Source of the DNA: Fragilaria radians
Taxonomy: Eukaryota; Bacillariophyta; Fragilariophyceae; Fragilariales; Fragilariaceae
Assembly: GCA_900642245.1 (NCBI GenBank)
Contig: CAAAJI010000560.1
Coordinates: 19,981 to 36,034 of the forward strand
DNA length: 16,054 nt
Reading direction: 5' to 3'
Positions 8,177 through 16,054 of the stretch are shown here, in pieces. Numbering within the stretch: position 1 is the stretch's first letter; the number at the start of each line of letters is the position of its first letter. The notes beneath the pieces are model-generated. The model saw only the letters and a program-made list of their open reading frames with translations. It did no database searches and was not told the DNA's origin. Made by a program: the position numbers and the translations under genes.

Positions 8177-9182
8177 AATTCAAGGTATGTCAGGGTTACC
8201 ACCATGAGTTTTGGTATTGATTTCCATTTTATCTAGGGCTCTCCACTTATCTATATCAATTCTGGTCATTTGTACTAGTTAACCATGTGTATTCAAGTCG
8301 AAAATGCTCTTCCATAGTGTGGCTTAATTCCGTATCAGGTGATACATGCTTAGGCTATGCTGATGTAATGTCTTAAAAACGAGGAATGTTGGTTTAATTC
8401 ATCTCTAGACTCAGACCAAAAATTTGAAAAATCAATTAATATTGAGGCTGCAGTAAATGTACGAGAGTAATTTAGTAATGAAGGGGAGCATGAAACAACC
8501 ATCTTTGCAATCAGCACTAGGGGGAGTGGTAACTAGGGAGATGATCATCATCAACAAGTAAGCTTGCAAATATAGTCCAAGCAATGAACATAGCTTGGGT
8601 GAGCCTTCTCTATACCATGAAGCATCTTTCAATGCTGCTAGATTTTTGAGCTAATTGAAGGTTTCTTTTTTAATGCGTGGTCACGTCTGAAGCATTAGCA
8701 TCATCGCCACATTCAGGAATAACTCAACAAGTCTATATAGCAAACTTAACAATCAATTGCAGTCAACAGGAATTTGTATGGATAAAAATTCAATTTTTAA
8801 AATAATATTTTTGGTTGAATACAAGGTAGATGAAAAAAAATTATTTATTTTCCTGCATTTCAGGGGTTTAATAGACTTGAAGAACATCAACAATTTGACC
8901 GATTAGATAGCATCAAAGAGCCAAGAGTTGTGTGGAGTAAAACCATATGACACACATTGGGACAGGAACTTTGGCATGTGTTTTTGTCATTGGAAGCATA
9001 TAGATGATTTGAGCAGATGGGAAACAATACAATCTCCAATTGAGCACGAGATATCTATTCTATTGCCTTCTCATAAAAAAAAAGTATTTATCAGGCTTCC
9101 AAGCATTATCTTGCATCTGATACAGCTTTTGTGAACAATTGGAGTTTAAAACGGCGGTTTGGTTGCTTTGAATAAGGGAATT
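8177..9182. other. spacer between the direct repeats
   Basis: About 1 kb, AT-rich. It holds only unconvincing short frames (such as 8432-8632 minus and 8928-9134 plus) with no recognisable motif. I find no reverse transcriptase, integrase or transposase signature. Confidence 0.55.
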
Positions 9183-9707
9183 GTTCTAAGCTACTCTAAG
9201 AGTTTATACAATCTGTAAATTGTGATCTAATACGCTAATTTTACATTAGATCTCTCATGAATTTGTTGTCAATGTGTTCCATTGACCATGTAGTCTTTTC
9301 TACTTACGTGTTAGATTCCAGACTTAGCCTCTAGGCTTGTGTGATGTTTGATTCACGACTTAGATTCATGAATCATGAATCCTGTGGTTCCCATTTGTTA
9401 CTTGGGAATCTGTAATATTTATTCCTACCGTATTGATTTGTCGGTTCTGAAAAGATATTATATGATCTTCTTCATTTATAAGCTATATTAAGAAATCACT
9501 AAGTTCAAATAAGACTATGGCTTTATTGAATTTGTGAAAGGTACAGAAAGAATGGTTACCTTTGTCACTTATTCTAGATTTAGATGAGAAAATATACGAT
9601 CCTAGTATTTTTTACTATGTACTGACAATAATTTTGACTTCTCCAGTATTGGTGTACCTACACATTTCTTAGTCACCTATAGCGTTAAGTAATATCTTAA
9701 GGAACTT
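9183..9707 (+). repeat. ~525-bp diverged direct repeat, copy 2
   Basis: Partner of 7651-8176. It lacks the 8100-8142 block but carries a private insert of about 50 nt (about 9370-9418) rich in small palindromes, including GATTCATGAATC (9363-9374) and TTCCCA...TGGGAA (9388-9408). The best-conserved block follows the insert, at about 9419-9490. Confidence 0.85.
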
Positions 9708-12218
9708 AACAAAAAAGCTATGATGGGAATTAAATATTTTTAGGAACAGCAATAGAAAATTATGAAGCAATGTGAGCTTGACAGGCAAAGATGATGGTAC
9801 TTGCAAAAACTCTACAAATTACATGGCTGAAGTTTTTGTTCTTTGGCATAGCATGCATATAAACAAAAATGTGTCTCAATGTCTTGAATTTACTTTGTTT
9901 CCCATCTTGAGCAACATTATGCAACTGCTTTGCAGAAAAATGTAGTTGAAAATGTTAGCCGCACAAAGTAACTTGACTCTCTTAAGAAGAATTTGAAGTT
10001 TCCTTCAATAGTTATATTGCTATCCTTGCATAAAAAAGGATGTTAACTCCTGTTTTATTTTAAAGGATGTTAGTATTGTAGGATTGACCACTTTTTACAG
10101 AAAAAGATCTAATCCCGTCTCAAATCATAGTACCTAAGGAAGCAATGCATGTTCCATCCAATACATTCTCCACATTCTTCCGCTTCACTTGACAGCCCTG
10201 TTCCATTGGATTCCAAACTAAGCATTTTTATTGATGCTGTCTTCCTCTTTTTTCCTTCTTTTGCCCTTTTCAAAAATGGTTGAGGAGAATTGTGAATAAT
10301 ATTGCATCTTTTAATCGTTATCATCTTGTTGGAGATTTTCCATGAAATCATTTGTCCGATGTCCGTTGGTTCTATCCGACCAGCCCTTTTTTCAGCTGTT
10401 ACCTACCTACTATATATATGATTCCAAATATTTTACTTACATACTGCATCAAAACGCTAACGCACAAAAATCAGACTTGAAACGAGCAATCCGTTGGATT
10501 TCCCCCAGTGAATCAGGATCTGAAATATAATTGGTTCATAATACATATCGCAAGATCACTTGGAAAGGAAAAATCTGAATGAATTCGGTTTCGATCCCGT
10601 CGAGTCGGTAATGGGGAAGATGGGGGCGCCTTGATTTTTTTCACTCGGAATGATATGTTTTCGTTGTTTCCTGTCAAATGAATTTAGTCAAATACTGAAG
10701 ATTTCATCGTTCTCACAAGATGCACAACATCGTTACATGAGAGCAGCAATCCTCCTCAAGCATCACGCTGAGTGATGACAAAAAGGTCACATAGCAATGG
10801 ATTCGAGGGAATTCGATTCTACTTCTACTCTTGTGATGATGAAAAAATAGTTTACGTTTTTGGAATTTGTTGAATACTTGGACAGGGAATGGCAAAAGCA
10901 CTGGGTATGGTAGTTCATTTGCAAGCTTATGAACTACTATCTGGCAGTGATGTTGTATCGCACCCTCGTCTCCAATGCAGGATCGTGCTCGAAATATCGT
11001 TTGCATCGTCCTTCATTGAAGATGAATGTGTCATCAATATCATGAAAAAATTGTTTACTATGTTGAGAGGATACAGAAACAATTAGTTGTTGGGGGATTA
11101 CATACTCAACTAGTTTACATTGACTATAACAAAATGTTGTCACATAATTTGTCTACTTCGTTGAACAATAAATGCACGACCTAGATAACTTGAATAACAA
11201 CCCGAAGGTTATGACAATTTATCATTATTTTCGAGTAATGCAAATAAAGCCTACGAATATTCAGTGGTTATCTGCTCTTGAATATTCCAGAAAAAAAGCA
11301 AAGCGGAGTTAAATTCTCAAAACAAAACATCTATTCATTTTTTCAAGCTCTGTGGTGCCATCTAAAATTGCCATTCCATGTCCTTCATTTTATTACTCGA
11401 ATTAAGAATGTGAGTAGCTGAGCGTGTCTATCAAAACTAAATGCATCCCTTGCAATAAAGAATCACTGCATCAAAATCCGACTTGCATCATCATCAGTTG
11501 TTAATGAAGAATAGGTCACGTACATTATGGCGTATATTTTTCTTTATCATCAAAACAAGAAAAGCAGTAAGTTCAAGGTAATTTAGATTGAAACGGTATC
11601 CAGCATTCAAATCATGAAGGGTAAGAAATTGAGTCTTGCCTTGTTTCTGTGGTGGAAATAAGTATCAATTATAAAAACATTGACAAAGATAAAGCAAGTT
11701 GGCAAGAGCTTATATCATGATGTAAGTATGCCTTCAATTATCAAATGAAAGGAAAATGTTGGCCAGAAAATGAGTTAAAGTAATTTACAATTGAGAGAAT
11801 AATTATGGCTGCTAACTTATAGATGAAGGTTTGAAATGCTGGGGAGTCATCCCTTCACTTGATTAACGATGAAAGTAGATTGCAGGATCTTACCCTAAAG
11901 GATGTGACTAAGTATTGAAAGATAAAATAACCCTGACTAACTCAATTCCGAATTTTCAAATATACCTATGGAAAACCAAAGGCACACTTCTTAAGGATGA
12001 GCGTGAGGGATATCCCAACATTTAGAGCCTAGTAAATGAAAAACAAACCTACTATATGTTACAGTATATGGAAGAAAGGGAGGAGGTCTCTAGATTCTAA
12101 GTGACAAGCCTCAGGAGGGTGCAATCGCTTGAATCAGAGAAAAAGGGTAGCACAACAAACCAGCTTAAAGGATTCTACTTCTTATAGAAAAAGATTGTAA
12201 AGCTATCAAACAATTACC
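9708..12218. other. 2.5-kb gene-poor region
   Basis: Mostly AT-rich DNA with frequent stops in all frames. Short frames at 10109-10351 (-), 10713-11006 (-) and 10889-11086 (+) show no family motif, start logic or hydrophobic pattern that I recognise. A locally GC-richer stretch at about 10585-10640 is the only compositional change noticed; it could be a decayed gene or promoter. It also holds the hairpin at 10910-10937. Confidence 0.5.
10910..10937. repeat. perfect 9-bp inverted repeat, possible hairpin
   Basis: GTAGTTCAT (10910-10918) and ATGAACTAC (10929-10937) flank a 10-nt loop. No T-run follows. It lies inside a short unrecognised open frame. Confidence 0.6.
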
Positions 12219-12266
12219 AAAATTGCTCAATCTATTCCTTTCCCGACTAGAACTAACCTTTTCCTC

Positions 12267-12284
12267 CTAGTCACTTAAACTAGA
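12267..12284. repeat. 18-nt palindromic insert in the right arm
   Basis: Absent from the matching place in the left arm (between 4754 and 4755). It contains CTAGT-CACTTAA-ACTAG, a 5-bp inverted repeat at its ends. Confidence 0.5.
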
Positions 12285-12328
12285 TGGTAACCTCATGATA
12301 TGATTAGAGCTTATCTAAAATGCAACAT
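12285..12328 (-). other. 44-nt element conserved in the 3' flank of copies A and B
   Basis: Reverse complement is identical to 4711-4754 beside copy A, at a similar distance from the stop codon. Likely a 3' UTR segment. Confidence 0.6.
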
Positions 12329-12384
12329 CGGGAGTTGTAGGCGACTTGAACTCCTTTCAAACTAATTTCACACAAGAGAATTAT

Positions 12385-13530
12385 TCATAATTTATTCTTT
12401 GCTTTTACACGTCTAAATGATGCAATGTTGTACATCAAAGTCAGTTTCATATCCAAATATAACTCGGAATTCGACGGCCATCCGGTGATGTCCTGCAACC
12501 AAAATTGTTCCATCTGACATTGATCTTGCAACAATTTCTGATACATATTCAATATTGGCACAGAACTAGCCCCATATCGTCCATCATATTGATAATGATG
12601 CCATTCCAATGTGATTTGATCAATGTTTTGACATGCCAGGTCCGAAGATAAGATTCCCTCCAACATCCGATATTCTGAACCTTCCACATCCAGTTTCAAT
12701 ACATCCACTTTCTTGTGATTCAATTCCGTCATGACACTAGCAACACTCCGTACAGGAAGATGAAGTAGTTTCTGTTCGGGGAATCGTCGTGACCGACAGG
12801 CTCCATCCGTACAGTTCCGAGGATCCATAATCACCTTGGTAGGGTAGGAATATATACTAACTTGATCCCAATTGTATTCTCGAAGTGTAATATTTTCGTC
12901 AGCTCCACCTCCACCGTAGAGATAAAGATGATAGTTTGGGTTGGACTTGAGTTCGGTATTGTTCATGTACCAGTTTCGTGTGATGGGCGATGGATCGAAT
13001 GCATATACTTGACAGTTGAATGGTGGCTTGGACAGAATTACTCCAAAATGTGGCTGTGTGCGAATACCAAAGTCGTATACAGTACAATCGTTGTAGGGGA
13101 AATCATCTAAGCAAACATACATGGCATCCATCCATGTACATCCTGGACTATCCTTGCAATATTCTTTCAAGCCAGTCTTATTTTTACATTGTGCAATTTC
13201 TTTAGTCCAAAAGAAAGGATCGCTGTTGTATCCAAGATAAGAGAAAAGAGACGTCTCCAAGAAATGAACTCGTTTCTTCCAAGTTTGTATCATTTCTTCA
13301 AGCTGATTTATTTTTCTTGGTGTTTCTTCATCGACTTTTGGTGGACTCGTTACAACAGCTTTCGGTGTTGGAGGATGAGAAGGGGGGGATGTTACAAGGT
13401 TTCGAACATCGTGACTGTTTCCGATGTGATCTTGCAAGGATAATTGCATGAGCATCATATGGAAGTATAGATTGGCGATTAAGATGTACGGAATAACAGA
13501 GAAGACGAGAAATGATATGCGGATCTTCAT
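12385..13530 (-). CDS. membrane-anchored FkbM/METTL24-like methyltransferase, copy B
   Basis: 381 aa, the same length as copy A. By direct comparison only 14 residues differ (5, 58, 62, 68, 88, 114, 118, 132, 252, 346, 349, 377, 379, 381). Residues 133-251 and 253-345, which hold VYDFGIRTQ, YAFDPSP and LDVEGSEY, are identical. The same plan applies: a signal anchor at 6-28, a Pro-rich stem and a lumenal methyltransferase domain, so the same role in secreted-glycan or protein methylation is inferred. At 346 and 349 (Gln, Thr) and at Lys118 it agrees with copy C, so it keeps the probable ancestral state where copy A has changed. An in-frame ATG at 13638 would add 36 residues, but these have no counterpart in copies A or C, so 13530 is preferred. 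It is intact, with no sign of pseudogenisation, and points away from copy C. Confidence 0.87.
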   Translation of the reverse strand: MKIRISFLVFSVIPYILIANLYFHMMLMQLSLQDHIGNSHDVRNLVTSPPSHPPTPKAVVTSPPKVDEETPRKINQLEEMIQTWKKRVHFLETSLFSYLGYNSDPFFWTKEIAQCKNKTGLKEYCKDSPGCTWMDAMYVCLDDFPYNDCTVYDFGIRTQPHFGVILSKPPFNCQVYAFDPSPITRNWYMNNTELKSNPNYHLYLYGGGGADENITLREYNWDQVSIYSYPTKVIMDPRNCTDGACRSRRFPEQKLLHLPVRSVASVMTELNHKKVDVLKLDVEGSEYRMLEGILSSDLACQNIDQITLEWHHYQYDGRYGASSVPILNMYQKLLQDQCQMEQFWLQDITGWPSNSELYLDMKLTLMYNIASFRRVKAKNKL

Positions 13531-13709
13531 TGTTGACAGAAATGACCTTTCTAATCCAGTGCAAAAACAGATGTGACGCGTATGATTTCCTTTTTGTTCG
13601 ACTGGACACTGGCAGTTGGTTGTGCTGTGCTTCCTCACCTAATTTTTTCAATGACTTCTTCTACTGCTCATTTCTTCACTCGGAGTCGACTACTTGTCAG
13701 TCACGATTT

Positions 13710-13722
13710 GACGCAAGGCGTC
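13710..13722. promoter_or_regulatory. GACGC-AAG-GCGTC inverted repeat upstream of copy B
   Basis: A perfect 5-bp dyad about 180 nt before the copy B start. Preceded by T, it contains TGACG, the half-site recognised by many bZIP factors and present in diatom CO2/cAMP-responsive elements (TGACGT). Function is a guess from motif and position. Confidence 0.3.
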
Positions 13723-14022
13723 CAGGCATGCAATAATGGGAATTTCCACTTTCAACACCATTTTACACTCTGACCACTCATTTTAGGCATCTACGAAAAA
13801 AAATCCATTGGATCCCCAAACCATATTTTTTTAGGAATTCATTACTTGATTTTTATATCAAATGTTGAGATTTTTTAAGATGCACCTTATACGGCTCTGC
13901 TATGATAAGTGAGAAATATATGGAAAGCGAATGGAATCAACCAAGCTGCTTTTTACTTTGATCTAGTTGATCAATAATTTTTCCTATTTTTTATCCAGTA
14001 GTATTGCTTTGATTAGTTTTTC

Positions 14023-14445
14023 TTACCAAACTTGTTGTCTAAATGCAATTGCAAATATCAAAAGTGTCACATTTCTTTTAAATCTTGTCCTTCTGCCATC
14101 CTTTCTAATAGTCCATGTTAACACTGGACACATTTTCATCTCATTTGATTTACCCCTAACGGAACTTCCCAAGCTTGAGGAAATATTCTTAAGACCCCAC
14201 AATACGGTTTTTACTTGTATCCTCTGGTACTGTAATTGCAATGAATATGGCCAATTTGATGATGCACTGTTTGTTCTGAAGGGTGGCAAACGCTGGGAAT
14301 AAACTACGGAATTATCTAAGCTTCGGTTTTTTAACGCGCTGTAACCGTATAACTCCAGTACTCTTCTTTTGAAACTGATTGTGATGATCTCCTCATCAGA
14401 ATCTTTTTTATCATTGATCGTGCTCATTGCCTTGTTGCTTTTCAT
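14023..14445 (-). CDS. doubtful hypothetical protein
   Basis: A 140-aa open frame without recognisable domains. It is polar and basic, starts MKSNKAMSTINDKK and has no signal peptide or clear membrane segment. A 111-aa frame overlaps on the other strand (13967-14302), so both may be chance. It sits in the shared upstream region of copies B and C, which argues against a real gene, although its length is unusual for this AT-rich DNA. No function proposed. Confidence 0.18.
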   Translation of the reverse strand: MKSNKAMSTINDKKDSDEEIITISFKRRVLELYGYSALKNRSLDNSVVYSQRLPPFRTNSASSNWPYSLQLQYQRIQVKTVLWGLKNISSSLGSSVRGKSNEMKMCPVLTWTIRKDGRRTRFKRNVTLLIFAIAFRQQVW

Positions 14446-14897
14446 TTAATTTTTCAATCTGTCAATGGTACACACCTTGGTGCAACCATTTGTTTGTGAA
14501 AAAAATCAGAAAATGGGTTCTTTCATTTACAAGTATCCTATAGTATTGACATGCTAGGATCAACAATGACCAAGAGGAGTTACACCAAGTATTTCATGCC
14601 TTTACAATTTGTGGGGGTTGGCAAATCTCAGTCGGGCTCGGGAATACAATTTCCATCTGACCTCATCAAGGGTTGCCCCGCCTCCACTCTTTACACTACT
14701 AAAAGATGGTGGGGGGAATCAACTCTTTAGAACACTGCTGCCTAGTAATATTTTTTCCAGTCCACGTTATGTACTGACATCGGTTAAATGTTCGTTTCAC
14801 TAGTTGAAGCAAACTACTGATCGAATGTACTCGCATATTGCAAAAATCTACAAAATCTTTGTTTTGCCTCCTGCCGTCACGCGCCCTTCCTTCCGAA

Positions 14898-15965
14898 ATG
14901 AAGGTTTCAACTTCCTTTATCCTTCTACAATTGCTTCCTTACATTCTCCTAGTTTGCATCTTTTCTTATGTAATAGTATTGCAAGAGACGTTGAATGAAC
15001 ATTTGAAAGAAGATCATTTGACTCATCTCCCTACAAAATCGGAAGTGGCCTCGACATTGGATAGTGCGAACGATAAATCCAATTGGAAGAATCGACTTCA
15101 TTTCTTGGAGACAGCCGTCTACTCTTATTTAGGATTCAATAACGATCCCTTCTTTTGGACGAAAAATATTGCAACATGTCGAAATAAAACTGGATTGAAA
15201 GAATTTTGTGAAGGAAACTTTTGTTTCTTTATGGATTCCATGTACGTTTGTCAAGATGATTTTCCTTTTAATGACTGTGTAGTCTACGACTTTGGTATTC
15301 GGACGCAACCACACTTTGGAGTCATCTTGTCGAAACCACCATTTAATTGTCAAGTGTACGCCTTTGATCCATCACCCATCACACGAAAGTGGTATCAGGA
15401 TAATACTGCATTGAAGACCAATCCCAATTATCACCTTTATCTCTACGGTGGTGGAGGCGCAGATGGAAACATAACACTTCGTGAATACAATTGGGATCAA
15501 GTTAGTATCTATTCGTATCCGACTCGAGTCGTTGCAACCGAACCACGAAATTGTACCGATGGTGCCTGTCGGTCACTCAAATTTCCAGCACAAAAGTTAC
15601 ATACTCTTCCAGTCCGAAGTGTTGACAGTATTATGAAAGAATTCAATCATAAGCGAGTGGATGTTTTGAAACTTGATGTGGAGGGATCAGAATATCAAAT
15701 GTTGGAAGGCTTAATTTCATCTGGTGCATGTCGGAACATTGATCAAATTACATTGGAATGGCATCATTATGGGTTCGATGTTCGATACGGAGCAAGTTCT
15801 GCGCCAATCTTAAATATGTTCCAAAAGTTGTTACAGGATCAATGCGGCATCGAACAATTTTGGTTACAGGACATAACAGGATGGCCCTCCAATTCAGAAT
15901 TGTATTTGGATATGAAACTTACTCTCACGTACAATATTGCATCATTTCTTCGGGTGAAGAAATGA
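14898..15965 (+). CDS. membrane-anchored FkbM/METTL24-like methyltransferase, copy C
   Basis: 355 aa, clearly paralogous to copies A and B but diverged throughout. A signal anchor (about 6-28) starts from MKVSTSF, aligning with MKI.TSF/MKI.ISF of the others, so ATG 14898 is chosen over 14838. The stem is about 25 residues shorter and lacks the Pro-rich segment. The enzyme core is strongly kept: VYDFGIRTQPHFG (129-141), VYAFDPSP (153-160), YLYGGGGAD (181-189), VDVLKLDVEGSEY (254-266), ITLEWHHY (284-291) and FWLQDITGWPSNSELYLD (321-338). Codons differ widely at synonymous sites, so this duplication is older than the A/B one. The homology does not obviously extend into flanking DNA. It probably methylates a related substrate in the secretory pathway (inference). 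Confidence 0.87.
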   Translation: MKVSTSFILLQLLPYILLVCIFSYVIVLQETLNEHLKEDHLTHLPTKSEVASTLDSANDKSNWKNRLHFLETAVYSYLGFNNDPFFWTKNIATCRNKTGLKEFCEGNFCFFMDSMYVCQDDFPFNDCVVYDFGIRTQPHFGVILSKPPFNCQVYAFDPSPITRKWYQDNTALKTNPNYHLYLYGGGGADGNITLREYNWDQVSIYSYPTRVVATEPRNCTDGACRSLKFPAQKLHTLPVRSVDSIMKEFNHKRVDVLKLDVEGSEYQMLEGLISSGACRNIDQITLEWHHYGFDVRYGASSAPILNMFQKLLQDQCGIEQFWLQDITGWPSNSELYLDMKLTLTYNIASFLRVKK

Positions 15966-16054
15966 AATTGTTGAAATTGCAAGAATGACTGACTTTGGGC
16001 GTCATCAGTGAGTGCTTGCGAGTATTGATCAATTGATTTGGCTTAACCTTTAAG

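Larger units (their letters stand above)
12219..13610 (-). repeat. inverted duplication, right arm (contains methyltransferase copy B)
   Basis: Reverse-complement partner of 3411-4801. Relative to the left arm it has an 18-nt insert at 12267-12284 and rearranged bases just upstream of the start codon. A 179-nt block of the coding region (3905-4083 in copy A) is identical between the arms. Confidence 0.88.
13531..14897. other. divergent intergenic region between methyltransferase copies B and C
   Basis: About 1.37 kb that must carry the promoters of two head-to-head genes. Its first 80 nt belong to the inverted duplication. Notable items are a GC-rich inverted repeat (13710-13722), a weak open frame at 14023-14445 (-) and a G-run-rich patch about 14605-14720, just upstream of copy C. 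No certain promoter element is seen. Confidence 0.45.

Noticed and set aside
7651..9707. Intact LTR retrotransposon formed by the direct repeats
   Set aside because: The copies are strongly diverged, lack clear TG...CA ends and target-site duplications, and the 1-kb interior has no coding or evident primer-binding sequence.
10580..10640. Possible tRNA because of a T-loop-like TTTCGATCC
   Set aside because: No A-box, acceptor stem pairing or cloverleaf could be drawn around it.
13531..13638. 36-residue extension of copy B from ATG 13638
   Set aside because: It has no counterpart in copies A or C and would put a polar Cys-rich stretch before the anchor.
13967..14302. 111-aa open frame on the plus strand
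   Set aside because: It overlaps an unrelated minus-strand frame, has no recognisable motif and lies in a promoter-like region.

Overview
This window looks like nuclear DNA of a photosynthetic stramenopile, most likely a diatom. Five protein-coding genes lie in AT-rich DNA. One of them has two short GT-AG introns (147 and 116 nt) and no operon-like packing is seen. An alpha-type carbonic anhydrase protein carries a long Pro/Ser/Thr-rich stretch of a kind common in secreted diatom proteins, and the other genes encode secretory-pathway proteins. The species assignment is an inference from gene content; I could not run a database search.

Layout. (1) 2-1333 (+): the 3' part of an alpha-carbonic-anhydrase-like protein that enters from the left edge. 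Its third zinc-ligand position is Gln instead of His, and a long low-complexity insert interrupts the domain. (2) 2261-3376 (+): a type II membrane carbohydrate sulfotransferase (Sulfotransfer_2-like). (3) 3509-4654 (+), only 132 nt downstream: a membrane-anchored FkbM/METTL24-like SAM-dependent methyltransferase (copy A). (4) 5076-7240 (+): a three-exon TM9SF/nonaspanin (EMP70 family) gene, reconstructed here by splicing to 633 aa. (5) 7241-12384: about 5.1 kb without a recognisable gene, holding an old ~525-bp direct repeat (7651-8176 and 9183-9707). (6) 12385-13530 (-): methyltransferase copy B, 96% identical to copy A in protein (14 of 381 residues differ). (7) 14898-15965 (+): copy C, a more diverged paralogue with a shorter stem.

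Structure. Copies A and B lie in arms of a ~1.39-kb inverted duplication (about 3411-4801 and 12219-13610) that includes 5' and 3' flanks and encloses the TM9SF gene and the gene-poor region, a 7.4-kb spacer. Copies B and C are head-to-head.

How the genes may work together (inference). The sulfotransferase and the three methyltransferases share the short-cytosolic-tail, one-helix, lumenal-enzyme plan of Golgi glycan-modifying enzymes. TM9SF proteins are Golgi/endosomal membrane proteins that help sort membrane cargo. The window is therefore a plausible local cluster for sulfation and O-methylation of a secreted or cell-wall glycan. No substrate can be read from the sequence, and the adjacency may be partly accidental. 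I see no CRISPR array, rRNA, convincing tRNA or intact transposon.
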